Source: Arsenophonus sp052174475 (GTDB taxonomy: Bacteria; Pseudomonadota; Gammaproteobacteria; Enterobacterales; Enterobacteriaceae). From it: a stretch of DNA of 64,000 nucleotides. Location: positions 1 to 64,000 of the forward strand of contig JBQMRO010000009.1 of NCBI GenBank assembly GCA_052174475.1, read 5' to 3'. Both the position numbers and the translations under genes were made by a program. Of the stretch, positions 55,226-64,000 are shown in pieces; within the stretch, counting starts at the first letter, position 1; every line of letters starts with the position of its first letter. The notes under the pieces are model-generated. The model did no database searches. It was not told the origin of the DNA and saw only the letters and a program-made list of their open reading frames with translations.

Positions 55226-55235
55226 TATATTCTTC

Positions 55236-55826
55236 TTAGTCATCTTGATACGGAAAAAGTATATTATCGATTAGGTCAGATAAACAATTAACTGTTAATA
55301 GGTGAACTTCTTGAATTCTGATACTTCTTTGCGAAGGTATTCGAATTTCTACGTCTTGCGTGCCTAATAAGCCGGCTAATTCTCCGCCATTATAACCAGT
55401 TAAGGCTACAATCGTCATATCCCGTGTAAGTGAAGCTTCAATCGCTTTTATCATAATGTGACTATCGCCTTTGGTGGCAATTGCAAGGAGTACGTCACCA
55501 GATTGCCCTAATGCACGAATTTGTTTTGCATACACTTCTTCGGGTTTTTGGCTATTAGCTATTGAGGTTATAATCGCATTATCTGTATTGAGAGATAATG
55601 CAGGGAGACTTGGACGTTCAGCTTCAAATTGATTAATCATGCTGCTCGCAAAGCGTTGTGCGATAACTGCCGAGCCGCCAGTGCCACAACATAATATTTT
55701 ATTACCATTTAGTAATGCGTGAACAATCATCATCGCTGCACGAGAAATAGCATCAGGTAATACTTCAGCAGCAGCAATTTGTGTTTGAATACTTTCGGTA
55801 AAACAAGCTTTGATTTTTTCCAACAC
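55236..55826 (-). CDS. diaA: DnaA initiator-associating protein DiaA
   Basis: Tetrameric SIS-domain protein that binds DnaA and helps it assemble at oriC for timely initiation. The product is 196 residues, equal to E. coli. The start is GTG (GTG TTG GAA), followed by MLEKIKACFTESIQTQIAAA. The sugar-isomerase-like fold motif region CCGTGGSAVIAQRFASSMIN (E. coli CCGNGTSAANAQHF...) and the C-terminal VNCLSDLIDNILFP are intact. It is kept although dam, whose product underlies other initiation timing control in E. coli, is dead in this window. Confidence 0.97.
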   Translation of the reverse strand: MLEKIKACFTESIQTQIAAAEVLPDAISRAAMMIVHALLNGNKILCCGTGGSAVIAQRFASSMINQFEAERPSLPALSLNTDNAIITSIANSQKPEEVYAKQIRALGQSGDVLLAIATKGDSHIMIKAIEASLTRDMTIVALTGYNGGELAGLLGTQDVEIRIPSQRSIRIQEVHLLTVNCLSDLIDNILFPYQDD

Positions 55827-55934
55827 GTTAAGACCTACTTACATATAATTAATGGATGGTATCATAGTCATTAAATTAATTTGGTAACAACTTAAATTTA
55901 TTGCCGGTAATAATATAAATATTAAAGGTTTATT

Positions 55935-57272
55935 AAAAAATCTAGTCTATAGTGATCAGGATCCACTTTGATACTTTGTCAATCTGTTCTTTGTCCTTAA
56001 ATTGGATGTTGTTTATTATCATAGTTATCAAGTAACTTCCCTTACCTCGTTTCCGTTTTTTAAACAGACGGAAGCAGCTTAAATAGGATAAAGGGTTTTT
56101 TTGAACTGCAAGCTTTACGAGTCAACTTGATAACCTCACTGTCAAAAAAAATCCAATTAAATTGGATTCATCGTTCTTATTGATATCCAGTGCACTGACG
56201 GGAATTCATAGAATGCTCAGCTATTCTTCTCGATCTTTCTGCAGCTTCTTCATCGCTGCAGGATATTCGCTAAAACCTTTATCAAGAAAAACATCAAGAG
56301 CTTTATTAGTGGCATCGCAGCTTTTTGCTAGCCAGAGTTATCTCCAGAAAGCTCAAACTTTAACTTTCGGTTAGATGCCTTTTGGGAATGAAGTCAGCAC
56401 ATCAGCTGTTTTGTATAACACAACAGCATTTATGCTGCGTTCTCGAGAATATCTTTTCTATTACACTTCAAAATTAATGCTACCATCTCTAAATAGCAAG
56501 CCTGAAAGACGGTTAAGTCATACGCTAACAGCCCATTGAAAAGTTTGATCTAACTTGTTTTGACTCTTGATAAGAATCTTCTACCGCAATGAGCTTTTTT
56601 ACCATCTATGCAGTGTCGTCAATAATGAGCATCAAGCCATCCAGATCAGCTTGCCTGACAGAACAGTATATATCATCAGAACAGAAATAAACGTAGCATG
56701 TATCCAATTAAATCATGCAGGCACATTACCTGTGCTCTTCAAGTTATTGTTGTTTCAGTCTGCTGATTCTACTAGCAGAAAGAGCAAGATTTAACTAAAA
56801 TCACAGATGGATGTGTCTTACAAGTAATAGCATAAGAGCAACTCTTCGTTATTTCGCACGTTTCATATAGGGCAAAGTAATAATGAGCTATTAAAGCATA
56901 TTCTGTTGCCGCTATGGTCCTTCGATCTTCGGCACTTTAATCTCAATATCATTAATACCAGTCTATATGACGGTTCGTTATGGAAAATAATTACTATTGA
57001 CGAGTCGAAATAACGCTCGTCGATAAATCGGCGAGCGTTATCTTGCTATCGCCATGGATTTGAGCTTTGCCTCAACATCGGTGCTATTGCTACTTATTAC
57101 CATTATAGATGAGTTCATGCAATGGATCATGTAATATCTAGTTTTGCGTCTATCTTGTAGGGTAGATTTTTTTATGATATATCATCTCTCTGTGATTGAA
57201 ATCATCCATAAAATTAATCATCATGATACGTAATCATCTTTGAAACTCCATATAGCAGAAATAGTATAACTT
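55935..57272 (-). mobile_element. Degraded IS256-family element
   Basis: Minus-strand fossil with recognisable C-terminal, middle and N-terminal blocks; the ends are slightly eroded. It contains a near-perfect palindrome at about 57012-57043 in the region that in other copies covers RLVDGRRHAVIRNG. Confidence 0.8.
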
Positions 57273-57375
57273 AATAAGTTTATTACAACAATTTTAATTG
57301 GTTGCTAAAATATTAGCAGCTCAATAAATGATTGGATACCACTAATTAGTAACAAATAAATGAATAAAGTCAATG

Positions 57376-58002
57376 TTATTTGATGTTTTTTAAAAAACGT
57401 TTTTCTGCTTCATCCCAGTTAATAACTGACCAAAAGGCTTTGATATATTCATGGCGACGATTTTCATATTTAAGATAATAAGCATGTTCCCAGATATCAA
57501 GCCCTAAAATAGGGTAACCAGAAACACCAGAAATAGCCTTACCCATTAGCGGGTTATCTTGATTAGCTGTCGAAACGACCGCTAGTTTCCCGTTCAATCT
57601 CAATACTAACCATGCCCAACCAGAACCAAAATGAGTTGTTGCTGTTTTTTCAAAGATTTCTTTAAAATCTTTAACACTACCAAAATCCCCTTCAATCGCA
57701 GATTTCAATTCACCCTTTAGTTCAGTACCTAATTTCAAACCATCCCAAAACATGCTATGATTAGCATGCCCTCCTGCATTATTGCGTAAAAAAGTAGTCT
57801 TATCGGAAGGTATTTTTTCTAAATTTTGAATTAAATTGTTAATATTAAGCTTAGCAAGCTCAGGAAAATCTTTCAACGCATTATTGGTATTGTTGATATA
57901 TGTTTGGTGATGCTTGGTATGATGAATCCTCATTGTCCTTTCATCAAAATATGGCTCTAGTGCCCAATATTCATAAGGTAAGGAAGGCAATGTATAGCTC
58001 AT
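57376..58002 (-). CDS. sodA: Superoxide dismutase, Mn type
   Basis: Converts superoxide to oxygen and peroxide in the cytoplasm. The product is 208 residues (E. coli SodA 206). Metal ligands are in place: His27 (IHHTKHHQTYINN), the second histidine in AGGHANHSMFW, and Asp and His in LDIWEHAYYLKYENRR. AGGHANHSMFW and the MGKAISGVSGYPILGLD region favour manganese rather than iron. The start follows CAGGAG by nine bases. It is flanked on both sides by IS256 fossils, so no ancestral neighbour remains. Retention points to continued aerobic exposure. Confidence 0.96.
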   Translation of the reverse strand: MSYTLPSLPYEYWALEPYFDERTMRIHHTKHHQTYINNTNNALKDFPELAKLNINNLIQNLEKIPSDKTTFLRNNAGGHANHSMFWDGLKLGTELKGELKSAIEGDFGSVKDFKEIFEKTATTHFGSGWAWLVLRLNGKLAVVSTANQDNPLMGKAISGVSGYPILGLDIWEHAYYLKYENRRHEYIKAFWSVINWDEAEKRFLKNIK

Positions 58003-58212
58003 GTGTATTAACTCCTGTTACTTAAATATGAAATGAATATATCAATCAATCCTTATTTGATAAGGATTTCAATAATGTTGAAAACAATTATAAACAATAT
58101 ATTTTAAGGGTTTTATTTCTCTATATAAAAAATATATATGTATTAGCTAATTAAATTGAAAAAAACTTTTTTCATAAAATTATCAATAAAAAATTTAAAA
58201 GAATAATTAATT

Positions 58213-59602
58213 AATAGTTAATAGTAAATTTTATATATGAGGATCAGAATATGTTTCATTCTCATGTTTACTGAATCTGTTTTCTATCCTTTAATTGAAC
58301 CTTGTTCATATCAGATCTGTCAGCAGGTTAAATCTCTTGAAGGGGGAATGGAGCCACCAGATTTCTTAGCAAACAGGAATATTTTAAATAGCATTAAAAG
58401 GGTCGTTTTTCTCGAACTATACCTCTTTATGCATCGACTTGTATCTTCAGTTTTACAAAAACCCGATTTAATTAGATTAGTTGTTCTTATTGACGCCTAA
58501 ATTTGCATAACAAAATTCGTAGAATATCGGCCATTTTCTCGATCTTTTCTAACTTCTTCATAGCTTATAACATTGCTAAAAAACATCAAGAGTTTTATTA
58601 GTAGAATTGCAACTTTCTAGTAGTATATTTTCCATATGCTCAACCCTTAACTTTCGGTTGCATGTTTTTAACAAATGAATCCACTATATCAGATATTTTA
58701 TATACCAACAGAATTTGTACTACATGTTTGGAAATATCTTTAATATTACATATTAAAAATAAAAAACACCATTTCCCCGTAGCAAGCCTAGAGATATACT
58801 TAAGCAACGCGCTTACCACTCGTTGAAACGTTTAGCCTAGTTTTCTTCTTATTTTCAATAACTCTCTTCGAGAATAACGAGTTCTTTATTGTCAATTCGT
58901 AGTGTCGTAAGTGATTAAGAAGAAGAGAAAAGTGATCAGCTTGCCTAACAAAACGGAATACGCCTTCAGCCAAGAAATAAATGTAGGTGTATCACTTAAA
59001 TCACGTATAATAGGGCATCATTAGCGATGATCTTCAAACTATCACTGTTTTAATCTACTAATGCTATCCAGTAGAAGACATGTTGCCTTCTCATCGAAAA
59101 ATCCCTTTAGGGCTTAGTATAAATTTTGATAGAGAAGATGCTTCCAGATATAATCATGGCAGTAACTCTATTCACCGTTTTTTTTCATGCTTCAAGATAG
59201 ATAAAACGATAGAGCGAGTTGTTGAAGGGTATTGTGTTGCTGCTAGCATTCTTGATCTTAGTCATTTTAATCTTAATATTGCCCATACCAGTGTTTGTAT
59301 AGTTCTCTATGGCAAACAACCATTACGGACGACAGTATAAATATTTGTTGAAAGGCGATGGTTTAGAATGTTATTGCAGCATAACTTCGAACTCAGACTC
59401 AACAGTAGTGCCTATCAACTACATATCAGCATTACAGATTAGTTTATGCAATGGATAAGAGGTAATATCTAGTTTTTTCGGATACCTGTTAGCCTAGACT
59501 TTTCATGCTATTATCTCTCTCTTGTTGAAATCATCTACGAAATCAATCAGTAGGATACACCAGCATCTCCGAAACATCATATATCAGAAATAAGTATAAC
59601 TC
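58213..59602 (-). mobile_element. Degraded full-length IS256-family element
   Basis: Minus-strand fossil with both termini (AATAGTTAATAGTAAAT and AGAAATAAGTATAACTC). Open pieces at 58237-58500 and 59080-59340 run antisense to the transposase and are chance. Its N-terminal end directly touches a second IS256 piece. Confidence 0.82.
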
Positions 59603-60418
59603 AAGAACGTAGACAATAGTGTTGCTTGCGTGATTTAAGTGATGTTGATACGTTTTTTGGCCGATGACATATATCGTCCTGCTAAGGACGCTGATTGCCT
59701 TTGCCTATTGCTCATTATTAATATCACTTCATGGATGTGTAAGAAAACGGTTGTGTTTAAAGATGGTTATTGAGAATCAGAAGTAAATTGGACTTAATTT
59801 CTAATACCCTGTAAGTAAAGGAATTTAACTGCATCTCCAAGCTTACTATCGGATCTGATGCCTTTAGTTTTTTGAATTTAATGGTAAAGATATTTCCGTG
59901 CATGTAGCACTAACGCTGTTAGGTACATAAAACAGCTAATATGCTAGCTTTACTCCACAAAAGCATGCAATCAAAATTAAGGTGAGATGAAGGAGTTATA
60001 ACTAGCAGAGAGCCTAAATGCCGCTAATAAAGCTTAATATTTTGTTGGTAAAATTTAGCTAAGTACTATCCTATAGTAATGAAAAAATTGGAAAAAGATG
60101 GAGAAGATTAGCTGGCATCCCATCTCTTTCTGTTATCGCACTTGGCGTTATAAGAACACGAATCCAATTTGGATATCGTCTTTTCGATAGAGTGAGGTTA
60201 TGAAGCCGATGCGCGAAGCGCTATGCTTCGAGAAAACAACCATTTCCATCCTATTTAATCTGCTCTCGTTTGTTCAGAAAAGCTGAAACCAATTAAAGGA
60301 ACTTGAACTGTTGATTCTAGTGGCAAACACAACTCCACTTAAGATGGAGAATAGATTCATAAAAAATGAGAGTGGGACGTGTAGTTTGCTGCCATACATT
60401 AGATTTACTAATAACTAA
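59603..60418 (+). mobile_element. IS256-family element, 5' third missing
   Basis: Plus-strand fossil containing only the C-terminal 60% of the transposase (from the LRDLS...YFxADD region to MKKLEKD and the end). It begins exactly where the neighbouring opposite-strand copy ends. Confidence 0.8.
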
Positions 60419-60601
60419 AAAATTATAAATCTTGTTAATTATTTGTTATAAATAAATAAAAAGAAACTTTAATTAATTTTCCCATTTATGGATTTTACCA
60501 TTTTAAAAAAACTTATTAATATAATTAAATCAATGTTTTTATTGTAAATAATTGATTCTTAAAATCAATCTTTTTTCTCCCGTTTTTCTTGGAAAAAAGA
60601 A

Positions 60602-61642
60602 TTATTTTTTATAGATAATAAAACCAATCGCCTCATAAACTTTACTAAGGGTTATTTGAGCACGACCCTCTGCTCTACTAGCACCTTCAGACATAATGTC
60701 ATTCAATAATTTTTCGTTATTACGAAATTCATTAAAACGAGTTTGAATATTTATTAACATAGTTGAAACAGCTTCAGAAACTGTGTTTTTAAGATCACTA
60801 TATATTTTCCCGGCAAATTGTTTTTCTATATCCAAGATAGATGTGCCTGTTACGCCAGAAAGGATATCTATCAAATTAGAAATACCTGGTTTGTTTTTTA
60901 AATCATAATAAATTCGTGGTGGTTTATTAGAATCAGTAATGGCACGTTTTATTTTTTTAGCCGCTGATTTGGGGTTTTCTAATAAAGTTATTACATTATT
61001 GCGGTTATCATCTGATTTTGACATCTTTTTTTGTGGTTCTTGTAGAGAAGTAATCCGTGCTCCTTTTTCAGGAATAAAGGGGTTAGGTATAGTGAATATT
61101 TCACCATAGAGGGAATTAAACCGTTGTGCAATATCACAGCTTAATTCTAAATGTTGTTTTTGATCAATACCAACCGGCACTTGGTTTGCCTGATAAAGTA
61201 AAATATCAGCAGTCATTAATACTGGATAATCAAATAATCCAGTATTAATATTTTTAGTATGACGAGTTGACTTATTTTTAAATTGTGTCATACGCCTTAA
61301 TTCACCAAAATAGGTATAACAGTTAAGCACCCAATTAAGTTGGGTATGTTGAGGAACATGTGATTGAACAAAAATAATACTTTTTTTAGTATCAATGCCA
61401 CAAGCTAAGTATAAGGCTAATGTATCAAGCGTACGTTTTCTTAAATCTTTGGGGTCATGGTAGACTGTAATGGCATGTTGATCAACAATGCAATAAATAC
61501 AATCATAATTATTTTGCATCTGGACCCATTGGCGTAATGCACCAATATAGTTACCGATGGTTAACTCCCCTGACGGTTGGGCTCCACTAAATACAATTAG
61601 TTTTTTTCGGGCATTAATCAATTTTATAGGGAAGATCTTCAT
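60602..61642 (-). CDS. trpS: Tryptophanyl-tRNA synthetase
   Basis: Class I aminoacyl-tRNA synthetase charging tRNA(Trp). The product is 346 residues (E. coli 334). The HIGH-equivalent is PSGELTIGNYIG, and the KMSKS loop is KKMSKSDDNRNN near residue 206. It begins with about 12 extra residues (MKIFPIKLINARKK) before the conserved IVFSGAQPSGE. No ATG, GTG or TTG lies closer, so the start appears to have moved upstream into former gph territory. Last gene of the damX-dam-rpe-gph-trpS cluster; gph just upstream is dead. Confidence 0.97.
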   Translation of the reverse strand: MKIFPIKLINARKKLIVFSGAQPSGELTIGNYIGALRQWVQMQNNYDCIYCIVDQHAITVYHDPKDLRKRTLDTLALYLACGIDTKKSIIFVQSHVPQHTQLNWVLNCYTYFGELRRMTQFKNKSTRHTKNINTGLFDYPVLMTADILLYQANQVPVGIDQKQHLELSCDIAQRFNSLYGEIFTIPNPFIPEKGARITSLQEPQKKMSKSDDNRNNVITLLENPKSAAKKIKRAITDSNKPPRIYYDLKNKPGISNLIDILSGVTGTSILDIEKQFAGKIYSDLKNTVSEAVSTMLINIQTRFNEFRNNEKLLNDIMSEGASRAEGRAQITLSKVYEAIGFIIYKK

Positions 61643-61644
61643 TT

Positions 61645-62090
61645 TATTATTCCATAATTCTTAAAGGTTGTAGCAGTCCTAACGCAGGAAGTTCATCGGA
61701 AAAGTCATCTAACATGTAATCTTGTTTACTATAATAGTAAAGATTCAGTATAGTTATATCCATAAGTTTAAAACTATACAAGGACAACCTGAAACTTTAA
61801 CAGCTAAGATATCATTATGAGAATTACCGATAAATAATAGTTAATCTATATCTAGGGTAATTTTCCTTTTGTAGGAAATAGAATAATGAGCTAGATTAAG
61901 GGCTTTTGTTTTACGTTATCGCTCCCTAATTTTAAAAAAATTGGAAGTTAATGATTAATTTTAATAAAGGGGTAATAAATGTTGTTAGATGGTTGACAAA
62001 GGTTATTTGGCTACTTCTGTTAATCTGATAGGTACAGTTGATTAATTGTACGGTACAATCTAAATCAAATATGATAGCTTAATGCTAGCC
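61645..62090 (-). pseudogene. gph: gph pseudogene (phosphoglycolate phosphatase)
   Basis: Minus-strand pieces of this HAD phosphatase: FDLDCT at the start (catalytic DLDGT motif) and later LLFIGNSHNDILAVKVSGCP, aligned with [20 protein letters not shown]. About 300 bases of the roughly 750-base gene are deleted. The catalytic aspartate of GDS is changed to N (GNS). Lies between rpe and trpS exactly as in E. coli. Confidence 0.85.
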
Positions 62091-62096
62091 ATTTTT

Positions 62097-62777
62097 TTAA
62101 ATAGCATCAGTTATCTTAGCTAACTTTTTACGCATAGCATTAATAACAGTTTTATAATCTGGTTGATTAAAAATTGCAGAGCCAGCGACAAAAGTATCTG
62201 CACCTGCATTTGCAACATTAATAATATTATTAATGTTAACTCCACCATCAACTTCTAAACGAATATTATAACCGTTATAATCGATCATTTTACGAACTTG
62301 ACGTAATTTATTTAGGGTTTGTGGAATAAAAGACTGTCCACCAAAGCCAGGAATTACTGACATGATTAAGATCATATCCAATTTATCTATCACGTATTCT
62401 AAATAGTTTAATGGTGTAGCAGGATTAAAAGCCAAACCAGCTTTACATCCGTTATCTTTAATTAATTCTAATGTGCGATCAATATGCTCACATGCTTCAG
62501 CATGAAAGGTGATATAGGTTGCACCAACTTTAGCAAAGTCAGGAATTAATTGATTTACTTGGTTTACCATTAAATGCACATCAATTGGTACCTTAATACC
62601 GTAATCTCGCAATGCTTTACATATCATTGGGCCGAAAGTTAAGTTCGGAACATAATGATTATCCATGACATCAAAATGGATAATATCAGCGCCAGCTTTA
62701 ATAACTTTCTTGATATCTTCACCTAAATATGCAAAATTTGCGGATAAAATAGAGGGGGCAATCAAAAAATTTTTCAT
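62097..62777 (-). CDS. rpe: Ribulose-phosphate 3-epimerase
   Basis: Interconverts ribulose 5-phosphate and xylulose 5-phosphate in the pentose phosphate pathway. The product is 226 residues (E. coli 225), a TIM barrel. It has the N-terminal IAPSILSANFAYLG, metal-site histidine and aspartate in IIHFDVMDNHYVPN, IDVHLMV, FHAE, and the catalytic aspartate in RLEVDGGVN. Phosphate-binding FVAGSAIF is near the end. The usual MSVNPGFGGQ reads MSVIPGFGGQ here, an unusual change. GGAG lies before the ATG. The gene is intact between dead dam and dead gph. Confidence 0.97.
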   Translation of the reverse strand: MKNFLIAPSILSANFAYLGEDIKKVIKAGADIIHFDVMDNHYVPNLTFGPMICKALRDYGIKVPIDVHLMVNQVNQLIPDFAKVGATYITFHAEACEHIDRTLELIKDNGCKAGLAFNPATPLNYLEYVIDKLDMILIMSVIPGFGGQSFIPQTLNKLRQVRKMIDYNGYNIRLEVDGGVNINNIINVANAGADTFVAGSAIFNQPDYKTVINAMRKKLAKITDAI

Positions 62778-62804
62778 TATTGTCTCCGATTTGTTTTTGT
62801 CTTT

Positions 62805-63628
62805 TATGTTTTTTATCAGTTGGATTATAAAATTTTAAAAGTTTATTGACTTCTCTACGAGAGAGACTATTACGACTAATTGTTCTACGTACTAACAACA
62901 TTTAGCTTAGCATGATGATAACATTCTGTGCTCGCTGGTATATCATGATTTGATATTAATACGGATATTCCATGTGTTGATGATAAATAATAAGCGATTT
63001 GAACAGATTGTATTGTTCTTTGTTACAAAAATTATTTATACTATATGCGGTAAAATTATCCGCATCAGAGATCGATGTATAAGGTGGATCGCAGTAAACA
63101 ATACCACTTTTGTTTGTTGATAGTAATGTTTCTTGATAGGTTTGGCAGAAAAATTGCTTTTTATGCTTTTTTATTAAACTAATAAAATTCATGTTCAAGA
63201 AAATAAGGTTTATTATAAAGCCTAATGGAACGTTAAATTCCCATTTTTAATTGTAACGACAAAGACCATTATAGTAATGATGATTAAGATATGAAAATAA
63301 TTCACTATGGACTTTAGAATTATTACGTAAGTTAAATTCTCTACGTAAACTATAATATTACTCAGCTTTATTTAACTCATTGTTAAATAAGTTAACATGA
63401 ATGCTGCATAAATATATCAATATTATATTTTACGGTATTATTTAGATTAATAAGATCATTATTAATGTCAGCTAGGATATAAGCGTTATAGTTAGTATTC
63501 AAAAATACTGAATCTGCTTTGATAAATAGTTCTATTAGACAATTACCTTTTGCTAGATATTTTTTAACTTATTCTGCTAGAATAAGTTTACCGCTAGCCT
63601 TTTTTAAAAAAGCGCGTTTTTTCTTCAT
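62805..63628 (-). pseudogene. dam: dam pseudogene (adenine methyltransferase, GATC)
   Basis: Runs from ATG at 63628: KKKRAFLKKASGKLILAE then stop (E. coli KKNRAFLKWAGGKYPLLD). It continues with IELFIKADSVFLNTNYNAYI, LADINNDLINLNN, the piece VYCDPPYTSISDADNFTAY with catalytic DPPY, LISNHD, and C-terminal RRTISRNSLSRREVNKLL. At least three stops and several frameshifts, and the FxGxG SAM loop is altered. Open pieces at 62956-63198 and 62719-62901 belong to it. Still in place between damX and rpe. Confidence 0.92.
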
Positions 63629-63705
63629 GTCAGCATATTTTATCTAAATATTACAAAGTTTTTGATATGTCTGTTTAGGATAGGATATTTCCTCTTAATA
63701 ATTCT

Positions 63706-64000
63706 TTATTTTTGATCTTGCTTAACTTGCTGAAATTTTCTAACCCAGGGTTTTTTTTTCTGAACAGAAGGAGGTAAAGTTAAAGTTGCGTTTTTTGCTT
63801 CACTGACTGAGCGGTAATTACCATGGATAAGAACATACCATGGTTGTCCATTACGTATGGACTTATAGATTTTATAATTAGTTAAGTGATTATTTTTAGC
63901 AAACTCTTCTAGAGAGTTCGAGCGGCTTGCGCTACTTAATTGTAGTGTGTAATTAGTTGTTGGAGACAACAATAAATCAGCACTTTGATTTATATGTGTT
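63706..64000 (-). CDS. damX: DamX, C-terminal SPOR domain (partial, cut by window edge)
   Basis: DamX is an inner-membrane, septal-ring protein whose SPOR domain binds denuded glycan at the division site. Visible here are about 97 in-frame residues to the stop, open to the edge of the window. They include TNYTLQLSSASRSNSLEEFA and WYVLIHGNYRSVSEA, matching the E. coli DamX C-terminus (HYTLQLSSSSNYDNL, WYVLVSGVYASKEEA). The frame has no stop up to base 64000. Whether the N-terminal part is intact cannot be seen. It precedes dead dam as in E. coli. Confidence 0.9.
   Translation of the reverse strand, partial: THINQSADLLLSPTTNYTLQLSSASRSNSLEEFAKNNHLTNYKIYKSIRNGQPWYVLIHGNYRSVSEAKNATLTLPPSVQKKKPWVRKFQQVKQDQK

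Noticed and set aside
62719..62901. 60-codon minus-strand frame
   Set aside because: It is the dam C-terminal fragment overlapping the rpe start in another phase.
1..64000. tRNA, rRNA or prophage genes
   Set aside because: I looked for T-loop-like sequences and phage gene order and found none I could support; small non-coding RNAs cannot be excluded by eye.

Overview
This window looks like part of the chromosome of an insect-endosymbiont-type member of the Enterobacterales caught in the middle of genome decay. The DNA is visibly AT-rich. The intact proteins align, as far as I can recall the Escherichia coli proteins, almost residue for residue. The surviving genes sit in E. coli-like neighbourhoods: gluQ-pcnB-folK, hpt-can-yadG-yadH, efp/epmB-yjeI-groL-groS-fxsA-aspA, dnaB-alr-tyrB, alaA-lrhA-nuo, diaA-dolP and damX-dam-rpe-gph-trpS. 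The genus cannot be fixed by reading alone; a Serratia symbiotica-like or Sodalis-like symbiont would fit. By my count the intact coding sequence is about 14 kb, roughly 22% of the window.

The rest is fossil DNA of two kinds. (1) At least 13 degraded copies of one IS256-family element, plus remnants of IS91-like, IS1595, IS481 and IS110 family elements; together these occupy very roughly 40% of the window. None retains an open transposase frame. One IS91-like copy lies inside an IS256 copy, and several copies abut in mosaics. (2) Ancestral genes dissolved by stops and frameshifts but still readable as aligned peptide fragments in the expected order: yafD, gluQ, yjeI, fxsA, aspA, tyrB, alaA, lrhA, nuoA, nuoB, nuoCD, nuoF, nuoG, gph, dam and possibly can.

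Layout: 0-3.5 kb IS256 remnants around dead yafD; 3.9-11.3 kb hpt, yadGH, a pcnB-folK fusion and dead gluQ; 11.3-15 kb an IS mosaic; 15.3-22.1 kb efp/epmB, groESL and dead yjeI, fxsA and aspA; 22.3-30.8 kb IS remnants and unassigned DNA; 30.8-33.7 kb dnaB, alr and the stump of tyrB; 33.7-37.3 kb IS remnants; 37.3-46 kb stump of alaA, dead lrhA and the dead nuo (complex I) operon; 46-53 kb unassigned DNA and nested IS; 53.2-55.8 kb dolP and diaA split by an IS110 fossil; 55.9-60.4 kb IS256 remnants around sodA; 60.6-64 kb trpS, rpe and damX, with gph and dam dead between them.

The functions kept are core ones: translation (EF-P and its lysine modifier EpmB, TrpS), replication (DnaB, DiaA), protein folding (GroESL), RNA polyadenylation joined to folate synthesis (PcnB-FolK), purine salvage (Hpt), cell envelope (Alr, DolP, DamX), the pentose phosphate pathway (Rpe) and oxidative stress defence (SodA). 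Respiratory complex I, aspartase, Dam methylation and aromatic transamination are lost here. I see no CRISPR array, prophage, tRNA or rRNA. The most notable signals are an apparently conserved AUU start on pcnB, the in-frame pcnB-folK fusion, and perfect palindromes inside dead genes that look like template-switch products.
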